Part shown: positions 53,812 through 62,762 of the stretch, one piece after another
How the letters are laid out: each line of letters opens with the position of its first letter
How positions within the stretch are numbered: the stretch's first letter is position 1
DNA from: Duganella phyllosphaerae
GTDB lineage: Bacteria; Pseudomonadota; Gammaproteobacteria; Burkholderiales; Burkholderiaceae_D
NCBI RefSeq assembly: GCF_001758785.1
Contig: NZ_LROM01000097.1
Coordinates: 1 to 64,000, forward strand
Direction: 5' to 3'
Length of the DNA: 64,000 nt
Notes under the pieces: generated by a model
Databases searched by the model: none
What the model was told of the DNA's origin: nothing
The model's input: the letters and a program-made list of their open reading frames with translations, nothing else
Made by a program: the position numbers and the translations under genes

Positions 53812-53839
53812 TTACACGGCGCGCAAACAAGCCTATAAT
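53812..53839 (+). promoter_or_regulatory. Sigma-70 promoter of ptsN
   Basis: TTACAC (53812-53817) and a perfect TATAAT (53834-53839) are 16 bp apart. They end 33 bases before the ptsN start codon. In most relatives ptsN is read from an upstream rpoN-hpf transcript; here it has its own promoter. Confidence 0.68.
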
Positions 53840-53872
53840 TCGGGCCGTGCGCCGCAACACTATTGTCGTCAT

Positions 53873-54355
53873 ATGAACAACCTGAGCAAAATTCTCTCCC
53901 TCGAAAACGTCCTGCTGGACCTGGAAGTGTCCAGCAAAAAACGTGCTTTCGAGCAAGCTGGCCTGATTTTCGAAAACAATTGCGGCATCGCCCGCTCGAC
54001 CGTGTCGGACAACCTGTTCGCTCGCGAGCGGCTAGGTTCCACCGGTCTCGGCCACGGCGTGGCCGTGCCACACGGGCGCATCAAGGGCATGAAAAGCCTG
54101 AAGTCGCCGCTGGCCGCGTTTGTGCGCCTGTCCGAGCCGATTCCGTTCGAATCGCCCGACGGCAAGCCGGTCAACCTGTTGTTTTTCCTGTTGATCCCCG
54201 ATCACGTGACCCAGCAACACCTGGAAATCCTGTCCGAGATCGCGGAAATGTTTTCCGATGATGCATTCCGCACCGCGCTGACCGAGGATCCCGATCCAAA
54301 ATCAGTGCACTCGCGCATCATCAACTGGCTGCCCAGCCTGCAAACTGCGGGCTGA
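53873..54355 (+). CDS. ptsN: Nitrogen-PTS EIIA component
   Basis: This 160-residue PTS EIIA type-2 domain has the phosphorylated His67 in GVAVPHGR. As EIIA-Ntr it receives phosphate through EI-Ntr and NPr and regulates potassium transport, carbon/nitrogen balance and sensor kinases. It is followed by hprK and rapZ as usual, but the group is on the strand opposite to rpoN-hpf. Confidence 0.94.
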   Translation: MNNLSKILSLENVLLDLEVSSKKRAFEQAGLIFENNCGIARSTVSDNLFARERLGSTGLGHGVAVPHGRIKGMKSLKSPLAAFVRLSEPIPFESPDGKPVNLLFFLLIPDHVTQQHLEILSEIAEMFSDDAFRTALTEDPDPKSVHSRIINWLPSLQTAG

Positions 54356-54411
54356 TTCACCACCAGCAACTTGCAGTACACTAGGCTCTCTTTCTCCTGA
54401 TTCGGACCCCG

Positions 54412-55353
54412 ATGCCCATGCTGCAGACCCCGCTGACGATACAACGCCTGTACGACGACAATCGCGAAAGTTTGCAACTCGGCTGGTTTGCCGGCTTTCC
54501 CGGCGGCGAACGCTTGATTTCCGGCGACGTGGCCTCGGCTGCCGACCAGGTCGGCCACCTGAACATGATCCACCCGGGCCGCATCCAGGTGTTCGGCCAC
54601 CAGGAAATCAATTACTACCAGCGCCTCAAATCGCTCACGCGCGCCCACCTGATCGGCGAGCTGATCGGCGGCAATCCGCCGGCGCTGATCGTCGCGCAAG
54701 GGCTGGAAACCCCGCCCGACATCCTGGCCATTTGCGACGAAAAAAATATCCCGCTGTTCTCCACGCCGCTGCCGGCCGCGCAGGTGATCGACTTCCTGCG
54801 CGTGTACCTGTCGAAAAAGCTGGCGCAGCGCATCATCATGCACGGCGTGTTCATGGACGTGCTGGGCGTGGGCGTGCTGATCACCGGCGACTCGGGACTG
54901 GGCAAGAGCGAACTGGGCCTGGAACTGATTTCGCGCTCGCACGGCCTGGTGGCGGACGACGCGGTGGAATTTTCGCGCATCGCCCCCAATATGATCGAAG
55001 GGCGCTGCCCGGCGCTGCTGCAAAACCTGCTGGAAGTGCGCGGCCTGGGCCTGCTCGACATCAAGGCGATTTTTGGCGAGACAGCCGTGCGGCGCAAGAT
55101 GCGCTTGAAACTGATCGTGCACCTGGTCAAACGCGGCGGCCAGGAAGAGGAAGTCGAACGGCTGCCGTTCCAGTTCCCTACCGAAGACGTGCTGGGCCTG
55201 CCGATCCGCAAGGTCGTGATCCCGGTGGCAGCCGGCCGCAACATCGCCGTGCTGCTCGAAGCGGCCGTGCGCAACACCATTTTGCAACTGCGCGGGATCG
55301 ACACCCTGCAAGAGTTCATGGAACGGCAACGCCTGGCCATGAGCGGAGACTAA
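54412..55353 (+). CDS. hprK: HPr kinase/phosphorylase
   Basis: This 313-residue protein has an N-terminal domain (1-130), catalytic His144 in HGVFMDV, a P-loop GDSGLGKS (159-166) and the K3-type loop [11 protein letters not shown]. It phosphorylates HPr or NPr on serine and also removes that phosphate. ATG 54412 is used; a second ATG two codons later is possible. It lies 56 bases after ptsN. Confidence 0.93.
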   Translation: MPMLQTPLTIQRLYDDNRESLQLGWFAGFPGGERLISGDVASAADQVGHLNMIHPGRIQVFGHQEINYYQRLKSLTRAHLIGELIGGNPPALIVAQGLETPPDILAICDEKNIPLFSTPLPAAQVIDFLRVYLSKKLAQRIIMHGVFMDVLGVGVLITGDSGLGKSELGLELISRSHGLVADDAVEFSRIAPNMIEGRCPALLQNLLEVRGLGLLDIKAIFGETAVRRKMRLKLIVHLVKRGGQEEEVERLPFQFPTEDVLGLPIRKVVIPVAAGRNIAVLLEAAVRNTILQLRGIDTLQEFMERQRLAMSGD

Positions 55354-55357
55354 AGTC

Positions 55358-56218
55358 ATGCGTATCGTCCTTATCACCGGCATTTCCGGTTCCGGCAAAT
55401 CGGTTGCCCTGAATGTGCTGGAAGACCTCGGCTATTACTGCGTGGACAACCTGCCGCCAGCGCTGCTGCCCCACCTGGTATCCACCCTGGTGGGTGAAGG
55501 CTTGCGCTCGCTGGCGGTGGCGGTCGATGCGCGCAGCGCCGAGTCGCTGGCGACCTTGCCCACCGACGTGGCGCACCTGCGCGAGGAAGGCCACGACGTG
55601 CGCGTGATGTTCTTGACTGCCAATACCCACTCGCTGGTGGCGCGGTTTTCCGAGACCCGGCGCAGCCACCCGCTGTCGCACGAACTGCGTCCGGGCCAGA
55701 ACCCGGCCGCGCGCCGCACCCTGATCGAATGCATCCTTGAAGAGCGCGAGCGGCTCTCGGCCATCGAGCAGCTGGGCCACGTGGTCGATACGTCGGAGCT
55801 GAGCGCGAATAAACTGCGCGCCTGGGTCAAAGACCTGGTCGAGCTCGAACACGCGCCACTGACCCTGTTCTTCGAATCGTTCGCCTTCAAGCTCGGTGTG
55901 CCGATGGATGCCGATTTCGTCTTCGACGTGCGGGCGCTGCCGAATCCCTACTACGACCTGTCACTGCGCCCGCTGACCGGCCGCGATGCGCCGGTAATCG
56001 AATTCCTCGACGCCCAAGCCAGCGCCGGAGAAATGCTCGAAGACATCCGCGCCTTCGTGGAAAAATGGCTGCCGTCGTTCAAGACCGACAACCGCAGCTA
56101 CCTGACCGTCGCCCTGGGCTGCACCGGCGGCCAGCACCGCTCGGTCTATATCGCCGAAAAATTGGCGGCGTACTTCCACGCCAGCGAGCGCGTGGTGATA
56201 CGGCATCGCGAGCAGTGA
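55358..56218 (+). CDS. rapZ: RNase adapter protein RapZ (nucleotide-binding)
   Basis: This 286-residue protein has Walker A GISGSGKS (8-15), [23 protein letters not shown], and C-terminal [17 protein letters not shown], the family signature. In enterobacteria RapZ guides RNase E to GlmZ RNA and binds glucosamine-6-phosphate; in betaproteobacteria the target is not known. It begins four bases after hprK. Confidence 0.94.
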   Translation: MRIVLITGISGSGKSVALNVLEDLGYYCVDNLPPALLPHLVSTLVGEGLRSLAVAVDARSAESLATLPTDVAHLREEGHDVRVMFLTANTHSLVARFSETRRSHPLSHELRPGQNPAARRTLIECILEERERLSAIEQLGHVVDTSELSANKLRAWVKDLVELEHAPLTLFFESFAFKLGVPMDADFVFDVRALPNPYYDLSLRPLTGRDAPVIEFLDAQASAGEMLEDIRAFVEKWLPSFKTDNRSYLTVALGCTGGQHRSVYIAEKLAAYFHASERVVIRHREQ

Positions 56219-56258
56219 AGTTTGTGCACGATAGAGCTTGAGCAAAGCCGGCCGGTTT

Positions 56259-56271
56259 GACTAAACTAGTC
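56259..56271. promoter_or_regulatory. Candidate toxin-antitoxin operator
   Basis: GACTA-AAC-TAGTC is a perfect 5-bp palindrome with a 3-base centre, 7 bases before the RelE-like start. It is a plausible antitoxin site. The antitoxin next to it lacks a DNA-binding domain, so it may no longer be used. Confidence 0.35.
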
Positions 56272-56278
56272 TCGATGG

Positions 56279-56584
56279 ATGATGAAGATCATCCAATCAG
56301 AAACATTCAACAAGTGGGCCAATGGACTGCGCGATCCACAGGCTCGGGCTCTTTTGGCCTCACGGCTGCTGCGCCTGTCGCAAGGCATGGCCAACGACAT
56401 TGCCGTGCTCGGTGATGGCCTGTTCGAACTGCGCCTGCATGCGGGGCCGGGCTACCGGATACACTTTATCCGCGAAGGGGCAACCGTCGTTGTGTTGCTC
56501 AGCGGCGGCACCAAGGGTACCCAGACGCGCGACATTCTCAGAGCGAAACATCTTGCTCATCAGTGGAGACACCACCATGACTGA
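56279..56584 (+). CDS. RelE/ParE-type toxin (HigB-like addiction module killer protein)
   Basis: This 101-residue protein has FNKWANGLRDPQARALLASRLLRLSQG, the core FELRLHAGPGYRIHF and VVVLLSGGTKGTQTRDILRAKHLA, matching the HigB-type RelE superfamily of mRNA interferases. The toxin gene comes first, as in higBA. It follows rapZ by 60 bases with its own palindrome upstream, and overlaps the antitoxin start by eight bases. Confidence 0.83.
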   Translation: MMKIIQSETFNKWANGLRDPQARALLASRLLRLSQGMANDIAVLGDGLFELRLHAGPGYRIHFIREGATVVVLLSGGTKGTQTRDILRAKHLAHQWRHHHD

Positions 56585-56798
56585 ACCTTTCACCCCGTTC
56601 GATCCTGCCGAACTTCTTACCAGCACCGAAGCAATCGACGCCTTCATGGCCGATGCCATGCAAACTGCCGACCCCGCTCATATTGCAGCAGCGCGCGAGG
56701 TCGTGCGGCGGGCGCGTCAGCAGGTGATTACGCCGCGCCGTGAAAATGACGCAGCGGATGGGCGTGGTCCGGCCACGCCGGCGCCAAAATCTGCCTGA
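56577..56798 (+). CDS. Truncated antitoxin (HigA-like, DNA-binding half missing)
   Basis: This 73-residue product starts MTEPFTPFDPAELLTSTEAID. Residues 1-49 match the N-terminal part of addiction-module antidote proteins (ADPAHIAAAREVVRRARQ). In the family this is followed by a helix-turn-helix of about 45 residues. Here the next codons are unrelated (VITPRRENDAADGRG) and run antisense through the end of the acyl-CoA hydrolase gene. The break at about 56724 falls four bases before that gene's stop. The toxin-binding half may remain; the DNA-binding half is lost. Confidence 0.68.
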   Translation: MTEPFTPFDPAELLTSTEAIDAFMADAMQTADPAHIAAAREVVRRARQQVITPRRENDAADGRGPATPAPKSA

Positions 56799-57822
56799 CC
56801 ATCACTTCGGTCACGTCGGCCAGCGCAGCAGGCTCCCAACGCGGAGCGTGGTCCTTGTCGATCACCAGCGCGCGGATGCCTTCGATGACCTGGCCGTTTT
56901 CCAGCGTGCGGCGCACGGCTGCGCGTTCCATGCGCAGGCAGTCGGCCATGCTCATTGCGGCACCCTGCTCCTGCAGGGCATACGCCACGCACATCATCAG
57001 CGGGGAACGCGTGGCCATCATGGCCAGCGTGGCGCGGGCAAAATCGCTGTCGTCCGCTTGCAGCGACGCCATGATGGCTGGCACCGAACCGGCGCCAAAG
57101 TGATGGTCGATGGCGGCGCGGTTGCGTTCCAGCGCACTTGTCCCCACAGCAGCCTTGAAGGGCGCTGCAAACGCTGCAATCGCCCCCGGCAGGCGATCAC
57201 CGCCACCGCTGCTCAACACGCCTTCCAGCGCCGTTAAATCGGCTACCGGCACGTAGTGATCAGCCAAGCCGGCATACAAGGCATCTGCCGCGCCGATGGT
57301 CGCACCGGCGACGCCCAGGTACAGCCCCAGCCGGCCCGGCAAGCGAGACAGGAAATAGCTGGCGCCCACGTCCGGGAACAGGCCGATATTGGTCTCCGGC
57401 ATTGCCATCCTGGTGCGCTCGGTGACGATGCGTACCCGGCTCTGCGGACCGGCCTGCGCCACGCCCATGCCACCGCCCATCACCACGCCATCCATCAGCG
57501 CGATATACGGTTTCGGGTAATGATGAACCAGGTGATTTAGCGCGTATTCTTCGGTGAAGAAATCTTCGACCAGCGCACTGCCCTGCTGCGGCGTGGCGCG
57601 GCCAAGATCGTGGAAGAAGCGGATATCGCCGCCGGCGCAGAATGCTTTCTCGGTGCTGCCGCGGATGACGACTGCCTGCACGGCATCGTCGTCGCGCCAG
57701 GCCAGCAATGTTTGCGTGACGGCGCGCACCATGTCGAGCGACAGCGAATTCAATGCGCGCGGGCGATCGAGCGTGATGACGGCGGTGCCGTCACTGACGG
57801 CAGTTAAAACGTGTGCGCTCAT
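56728..57822 (-). CDS. 3-hydroxyisobutyryl-CoA hydrolase-like enoyl-CoA hydratase family protein
   Basis: This 364-residue crotonase-fold protein has CAGGDIRFFHDLG and DGVVMGGGMGVAQAG, then ETNIGLFPDVGASYFLSRLPG, the longer form typical of 3-hydroxyisobutyryl-CoA hydrolase (valine catabolism). AGGA lies five bases before ATG 57822. It overlaps the stop of the alginate-lyase gene by four bases, so translation is coupled although the functions do not obviously match. Its 3' end is antisense to the truncated antitoxin. Confidence 0.85.
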   Translation of the reverse strand: MSAHVLTAVSDGTAVITLDRPRALNSLSLDMVRAVTQTLLAWRDDDAVQAVVIRGSTEKAFCAGGDIRFFHDLGRATPQQGSALVEDFFTEEYALNHLVHHYPKPYIALMDGVVMGGGMGVAQAGPQSRVRIVTERTRMAMPETNIGLFPDVGASYFLSRLPGRLGLYLGVAGATIGAADALYAGLADHYVPVADLTALEGVLSSGGGDRLPGAIAAFAAPFKAAVGTSALERNRAAIDHHFGAGSVPAIMASLQADDSDFARATLAMMATRSPLMMCVAYALQEQGAAMSMADCLRMERAAVRRTLENGQVIEGIRALVIDKDHAPRWEPAALADVTEVMVRQILAPAWPDHAHPLRHFHGAA

Positions 57823-58781
57823 GGTTGTCCTGTGGCCTTGTTCGATGATGGCAGATGTTCGAGCGGATTGGGCAAGGTCAAATCGCCGCCCAGGCGCGCC
57901 TGGAATTTCGCCGGCGCTGCGGCAGGCTGCCCCATGTGGCGGGCGTAGATCACTGCAAACGGCATGTCGCCAACCTCTTCCTGCCTGAAGCCGGTGGCCT
58001 GCTGCATGGCAGACGGATCGCGCGCGGCAGCGAGCGTAAATTTCACCAGCCGGTCCAAGGTTGGCGATTGCAGGTCGAGGATGGACGCCATCATGGTCAG
58101 CGGCGCGGCGGCGAACGCGTGGTAATGCAAGGCCTTGGCGCCGCGCGCCATTTCGGCTGGCAGTGCGCCGTCTGGCGCCACCTGGGCCATGGCGTTGTCG
58201 AACACGCCGTGGCCCCATTTTAAAAAGCGCTGGTCGCCGGTGACGGCGCCCACAACGGTCACGGCCAGCCCTTCCCAGTAATAATGGTTGTTGCGCTTGC
58301 CCTTGCGGGTATCGGCGTGCGTGAGCGTGGCGTCGGCCAGCGTGGACAGCCACGCTTCGATGGATTTTTTCTGCGCCGAGGTGGCGGCCGGCTGCACGCG
58401 CGCGTAACTGAGCGCCAGGCCGCCCAAGGTCCACTTGCGCACGAAATACGCCTGCTCGCTCGACATCTTGCCCAGCATGGCCTGCTGCCCTGCCCAGCCC
58501 TCGAGCCAGTTCAAAGCGCAGGCGGCGTCCGCCGGTTTGCCGCTGGCCTGGTAGCGGCTGGCGTTGCGCGCCACGCCGGACAAGAATTGTTCGACCGGCT
58601 CGGTGCTGGCGATGTTTTTGGCCCGCCGCGCCGGGTCGATCACGGAGTGGTTGGCGTCGTTGTAGTAGCTGTTGGCGTCGATGTCGATGACGGCAGCCGG
58701 CGCCGGCTGGCACGTGGTGGCGTATGAAGAGGAAGCAACAGCAAGAGCGGAAACGGTATAAACCAGGTAAACAATTTTCAT
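57819..58781 (-). CDS. Alginate lyase family protein (PL5-like)
   Basis: This 320-residue protein has a signal peptide (MKIVYLVYTVSALAVASSSY, then ATTCQPAPAA). PL5/AlgL-like landmarks are EPVEQFLSGVARNASRY, the NNHYYWEG catalytic motif and DGALPAEMARGAKALHYHAFAAAP. PL5 lyases cleave mannuronate-rich alginate in the periplasm and are normally in alginate-synthesis operons; none is seen here. It begins just after the hpf terminator. Confidence 0.82.
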   Translation of the reverse strand: MKIVYLVYTVSALAVASSSYATTCQPAPAAVIDIDANSYYNDANHSVIDPARRAKNIASTEPVEQFLSGVARNASRYQASGKPADAACALNWLEGWAGQQAMLGKMSSEQAYFVRKWTLGGLALSYARVQPAATSAQKKSIEAWLSTLADATLTHADTRKGKRNNHYYWEGLAVTVVGAVTGDQRFLKWGHGVFDNAMAQVAPDGALPAEMARGAKALHYHAFAAAPLTMMASILDLQSPTLDRLVKFTLAAARDPSAMQQATGFRQEEVGDMPFAVIYARHMGQPAAAPAKFQARLGGDLTLPNPLEHLPSSNKATGQP

Positions 58782-58782
58782 G

Positions 58783-58822
58783 GAATCCCAAAAACAAGAA
58801 AGGGCGCCATGGTTGCGCCCTT
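58783..58822 (-). terminator. Rho-independent terminator after hpf
   Basis: AAGGGCGC (58800-58807) and GCGCCCTT (58815-58822) form an 8-bp stem around a 7-base loop, 25 bases past the hpf stop. On the minus strand TCTTGTTTTT follows. It ends one base before the alginate-lyase start codon, so that gene depends on read-through or a nested promoter. Confidence 0.83.
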
Positions 58823-58846
58823 AGTTGGTGTTGTCGCGCCGTTATT

Positions 58847-59206
58847 TTAAAGGGCGGCGGCAGCTGGTTCGAAGTTATCCGGGAGATGCTTGATCGCATC
58901 GTGGCCGTGCTGTTGGACTTTGCCTTTGTACTTCATGACCTGGCGGTCCAGCTTGTCGATCAGGGTGTCGATCGCAGCGTACAGGTCTTGCGACAGGCTT
59001 TCCACGTAGACCGTTTTACCGGACAGGCGCAGATTGATTTCAGCCTTTTGGCGCTTGGTTTTCTCTTTAAGGTTATCTACGGTCAGAATGACAGCAATAT
59101 CAATCACTTGATCAAAGTGCCGTGTCACGCGTTCGAGCTTGCTCTGCACGTATTCACGAATGGCGGCGGTCACTTCGAGATGATGTCCACTGATGGTGAG
59201 ATTCAT
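58847..59206 (-). CDS. hpf: Ribosome hibernation promoting factor (short HPF)
   Basis: This 119-residue protein starts [20 protein letters not shown] and has the S30AE fold with a basic patch ([17 protein letters not shown]). It lacks the C-terminal dimerisation domain of long HPF, so it is the short form that stabilises 100S ribosomes with a partner. Extra in-frame upstream residues to 59266 are rejected because they overlap no conserved sequence. It follows rpoN by 75 bases. Confidence 0.92.
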   Translation of the reverse strand: MNLTISGHHLEVTAAIREYVQSKLERVTRHFDQVIDIAVILTVDNLKEKTKRQKAEINLRLSGKTVYVESLSQDLYAAIDTLIDKLDRQVMKYKGKVQQHGHDAIKHLPDNFEPAAAAL

Positions 59207-59281
59207 ACACACTCCTAAAGATAGATGTCGCTGACGGTTAGTGCGTTGCCCATTGATGCCGGGCACGCAGGAACCAGTGCA

Positions 59282-60766
59282 CTACAAAGACTTGCGGAGA
59301 CTGACTGGAGGGATTTTGAGGGCTTCGCGATATTTGGCAACAGTGCGTCGCGCAATCACCATGCCCTGTTCTCCCAGCATGTCCGCAATCTTACTGTCGG
59401 ATAAAGGATTTTTAGGGTCTTCAGCTCCTGTCAGTTGCACGATCAATGCCCGTATCGCCGTTGAACTGGCTTCACCGCCTGCTTCGGTGGCGACATGGCT
59501 ACCAAAAAAATATTTCAACTCAAACATGCCATGCGGCGTGAGCATGTATTTCTGAGTTGTTACCCGAGAAATGGTGCTCTCGTGTAAACCCAGTGTATCA
59601 GCAATTTCGCGAAGCACAAGGGGGCGCATGGCAACCGCGCCGTGCGAGAAAAAGTTCTTTTGTCGTTCTACTATCGCTTGCGCCACGCGCAGAATGGTGT
59701 CGAAACGCTGGCGCATATTCTTGATCAGCCACTTCGCTTCCTGCAGCTGCGCGCCCATGGCGCCCTCGCCGCCATCTCCCTTCTTCTGTTTGAGCAGGTT
59801 GGCGTACATGGCGTTGACGCGCAGGCGCGGCATGACGTCGTTGTTCAAACTGACCTGCCAGCCGGTGCGCGATTTTTTCACGATCACGTCGGGCACCACG
59901 TAGTCGGAGACGTCGGACGCGAACGCCGCACCGGGATGCGGATTGCACTGGCGGATCACGGTCTGCGCCTCGCGCAGGTCTTCGTCGTCGCACAGCAGCG
60001 CTTTTTTCAGCTTGTTGAAATCGCGCTGGGCAAACCACGTCAAATGCTTTTCCACGATGGCCACGGCCATCCGTCGGGTGACCATCGGGATGCCGGGCAA
60101 GCGCTTGATTTGCAGCGCCAGGCACTCGGCCGCGTTGCGCGCGCCCACGCCGGCCGGATCGAAACTTTGCAGCAGCGACAACGCCGTTTGCAGCTCGTCG
60201 ATATCGACTTCCAGTTCCTCGGGCAGGCGCGCGTGGATCTCGTCGAGCGCTTCTTCGAGGTAGCCGTTTTCATCGAGCGCGTCGATGATCAGTTCGACCA
60301 GCGCGCGGTCGCGCAGCTCGAGCACGGTCACGCGCATCTGCTCCATCAGGTGTTCGCGCAGGGTGCAGTGGTGGGCCTCGATTTGCGGGCGTGCGTCCTC
60401 GTCGTCGGGCGCCTTGCTGCGGCCGGCGTCGCTCCAGTCCATGTCCGCTTCGGCGGTGGTACTTTCGGTATCGGCAGCAGGGCCGTCGTAGGTGTCGGCC
60501 TCGCCTGCCGGCGCGGCTTCCTGCGGGCCCGACTCGGACGGCGCTTCGCCGGACGGCGCCTGCTGGCTGATGGCGCCGTCGGACAACAGGCGCAGTGAAT
60601 GGTCGAGCGGATCGTCGAGCCGTTCGAGCAGCGGATTATCGGTAAGGAGTTGTTCGAGTTCCTGGTGCAGCTCCAGCGTGGAGAGCTGCAGCAAGCGGAT
60701 CGATTGCTGCAGTTGGGGTGTCAGCGCGAGATGCTGCGAAGTCCGCAGTTGCAATGACTGTTTCAT
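59282..60766 (-). CDS. rpoN: RNA polymerase sigma-54 factor
   Basis: This 494-residue protein has region I (1-50, Gln/Leu-rich: [23 protein letters not shown]), an acidic region II (about 75-135), the core-binding domain, the HTH ([13 protein letters not shown]) and the RpoN box [12 protein letters not shown] near the C-terminus. It directs enhancer-dependent transcription of nitrogen, motility and other genes. It lies downstream of lptB with three bases between. Confidence 0.96.
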   Translation of the reverse strand: MKQSLQLRTSQHLALTPQLQQSIRLLQLSTLELHQELEQLLTDNPLLERLDDPLDHSLRLLSDGAISQQAPSGEAPSESGPQEAAPAGEADTYDGPAADTESTTAEADMDWSDAGRSKAPDDEDARPQIEAHHCTLREHLMEQMRVTVLELRDRALVELIIDALDENGYLEEALDEIHARLPEELEVDIDELQTALSLLQSFDPAGVGARNAAECLALQIKRLPGIPMVTRRMAVAIVEKHLTWFAQRDFNKLKKALLCDDEDLREAQTVIRQCNPHPGAAFASDVSDYVVPDVIVKKSRTGWQVSLNNDVMPRLRVNAMYANLLKQKKGDGGEGAMGAQLQEAKWLIKNMRQRFDTILRVAQAIVERQKNFFSHGAVAMRPLVLREIADTLGLHESTISRVTTQKYMLTPHGMFELKYFFGSHVATEAGGEASSTAIRALIVQLTGAEDPKNPLSDSKIADMLGEQGMVIARRTVAKYREALKIPPVSLRKSL

Positions 60767-60769
60767 GGA

Positions 60770-61522
60770 TTACATTCGGAAGTGTTCACCCAGGTAGACG
60801 CGGCGGACCGATTCGTCGGCGATGATGTCGTCCGGACGGCCCGAAGCCAGCACCGAGCCCTGGTTGATGATATATGCGCGGTCGCAGATGCCCAGCGTCT
60901 CGCGCACATTGTGATCGGTAATGAGGACGCCGATCTGCCGCTCCTTGAGAAAGCGCACGATGCGCTGGATCTCGATCACGGCAATCGGGTCGACCCCGGC
61001 GAATGGTTCGTCGAGCAGCACGAAGCGCGGGTTGGTAGCCAGCGCACGGGCGATCTCCACCCGGCGGCGTTCGCCACCGGAGAGCGAGAGCGCGGGGTTG
61101 TCGCGCAGCTTCTCGATTTGCAAATCGGCCAGCAGGGTATTGAGCCGTTCCGTAATGTCAGCCTTGGATAAAGACTTGCCGTCCACTTTTTGAATTTCGA
61201 GGACAGCGCGAATATTTTCTTCCACCGTCAGCTTGCGGAACACCGACGCTTCCTGTGGCAGGTACGACAGGCCGAGCGATGCGCGGCGGTGGATCGGCAG
61301 CCTCGAAATATCGACACCACTGATGTCGATGGTGCCGGCATCGGACGGCACCAGGCCAACGATCATGTAGAACGACGTGGTCTTGCCGGCGCCGTTGGGG
61401 CCCAGCAGGCCCACCACTTCGCCGCATTCCACTTGCAGCGAGACGTCGTGCACGACCTGGCGCTTGCCATAGCTTTTTTGCAGGCCGCGAACGATCAGGG
61501 TGCTACCGCAACTCGGTTCCAT
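60770..61522 (-). CDS. lptB: LPS export ABC ATPase LptB
   Basis: This 250-residue ATPase has Walker A GPNGAGKTT, signature LSGGERRRVEIARAL and Walker B FVLLDEPFAGVDP. It powers LPS extraction by LptFG and transfer to LptC. It starts one base after the lptA stop codon and precedes rpoN. Confidence 0.96.
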   Translation of the reverse strand: MEPSCGSTLIVRGLQKSYGKRQVVHDVSLQVECGEVVGLLGPNGAGKTTSFYMIVGLVPSDAGTIDISGVDISRLPIHRRASLGLSYLPQEASVFRKLTVEENIRAVLEIQKVDGKSLSKADITERLNTLLADLQIEKLRDNPALSLSGGERRRVEIARALATNPRFVLLDEPFAGVDPIAVIEIQRIVRFLKERQIGVLITDHNVRETLGICDRAYIINQGSVLASGRPDDIIADESVRRVYLGEHFRM

Positions 61523-61523
61523 A

Positions 61524-62135
61524 TCATTTCCCCGCAGGCTGGGTGGCAGGTGCTGGAGACGTCGGCTGGGCCGGCGCGATCGGCGGACGCTTGGACGACG
61601 GCTGGATCACCATGGTGCCGCGGCCGGCGCCCGGCTTGCTCTCGCCGCTGCTGGTATTCTTGACCGCGAACACTTCGCGGCGGCTGTCGTAGGAGATGAA
61701 TTCGCCATCGACCTGGCTGGTCACCTTGCCCGCTTCGAGCTGCTTGATGCGGCCCTTGGAGATCAGCTTGACCAGCTCGGTCTTGTCGTCGTATTCGATG
61801 CGGTCGGCCTGGCCTTCCACCCATTTATCGGTGTCGCCGTCGAGCTTCTGGCGGAACGTGGCCTGCACGCCGGGCGTGCCGGTCAGCACCACGAACTGGA
61901 AACCCTCGGGGTCTTGCGTGACCACCGCCTTGGGCGAGGTCATGCGGATAGTGCCGCGCGTGAGGATGACGTTGCCGGTGAAGGTCTTGATCTGCTTGAC
62001 GTCGTCGGAGTCGGCCTGGTCGAACGATACTTCGATCGGCTTGTTGGAGTCGGCTTTTTCGGCGTGCGCCGGGATGGCCAGGGCCGCCAGCAGCAGTGCT
62101 GCCGACCAGAAGGTGTGCTTGGTGCTTGCTCTCAT
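61524..62135 (-). CDS. lptA: LPS transport periplasmic protein LptA
   Basis: This 203-residue protein has a signal peptide (KHTFWSAALLLAALAIPAHA) and the OstA/LptA beta-jellyroll: KPIEVSFDQADSDDVKQIKTFTGNVILTRGTIRM. It forms the periplasmic LPS bridge. The Pro/Ala-rich C-terminal tail (PPIAPAQPTSPAPA) is not conserved. It lies nine bases after lptC. Confidence 0.93.
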   Translation of the reverse strand: MRASTKHTFWSAALLLAALAIPAHAEKADSNKPIEVSFDQADSDDVKQIKTFTGNVILTRGTIRMTSPKAVVTQDPEGFQFVVLTGTPGVQATFRQKLDGDTDKWVEGQADRIEYDDKTELVKLISKGRIKQLEAGKVTSQVDGEFISYDSRREVFAVKNTSSGESKPGAGRGTMVIQPSSKRPPIAPAQPTSPAPATQPAGK

Positions 62136-62144
62136 AATCTTCCT

Positions 62145-62750
62145 TTAGCGTGCCGCACGCGGCGGCACGGTGATCTTGCCGCGTCCACCCAGTTGGGTTT
62201 GCAGCGTTGCGTTGTTGGCGGTCATGCCCACGCCGGTGGCGACCGTATTGCCCAGGTGTAGCTCGACCGGTGCAGCGGTTTCCATCCGTTGCTCGTCCGG
62301 GAACACGGTGAGCGTGGACGTGGTCAGGCTCATGGCCTGCGACGCGGCGCCACTCTTGCCGCTGGCCGGGCGCACCACGCTGACGTTGCCGTTGAGCTTG
62401 ACGCGTGAGTTGTCCTGGTCCACCCGGGCGGTGTCGCCACGCACCGTCATCGGTGGATGCTCGGCCGACAAGGTGTTGATATAGGGCTTGACGATATCGG
62501 ATGCTTCTTCGGCCGGCAGGTGCGTCAGCTTGTCGCCGGAGAGGATATAGGCCGGCTTGCCGTCCTTGGTCATGCGCACCACGCTGAACCGGTCGATGAT
62601 GTAATCGGGCTCGTTGCGGAACTTGTCCTGCGCCGTATCCTGGTTCGATTCGTTAATCAGCTGCACCATCCAGCCCGTGCCGACGGCCACGAACACGCCG
62701 AGCACGACCATCCAGGTGAGCGGCCAACGATGTGCTGTTCTTTTACGCAT
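62145..62750 (-). CDS. lptC: LPS export membrane protein LptC
   Basis: This 201-residue protein has one N-terminal membrane helix (LTWMVVLGVFVAVGTGWMV) and a periplasmic jellyroll (PDYIIDRFSVVRMTKDGKPAYILSG). It passes LPS from LptB2FG to LptA. GGAGA lies before ATG 62750, 12 bases after kdsC. Confidence 0.92.
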   Translation of the reverse strand: MRKRTAHRWPLTWMVVLGVFVAVGTGWMVQLINESNQDTAQDKFRNEPDYIIDRFSVVRMTKDGKPAYILSGDKLTHLPAEEASDIVKPYINTLSAEHPPMTVRGDTARVDQDNSRVKLNGNVSVVRPASGKSGAASQAMSLTTSTLTVFPDEQRMETAAPVELHLGNTVATGVGMTANNATLQTQLGGRGKITVPPRAAR

Positions 62751-62762
62751 GCCCGGTCTCCG

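Noticed and set aside
56728..58899. A 723-codon minus-strand frame joining the acyl-CoA hydrolase to upstream sequence
   Set aside because: Only the part from ATG 57822 has crotonase motifs and a ribosome site. The upstream part overlaps the alginate-lyase gene in another frame and is composition-driven.
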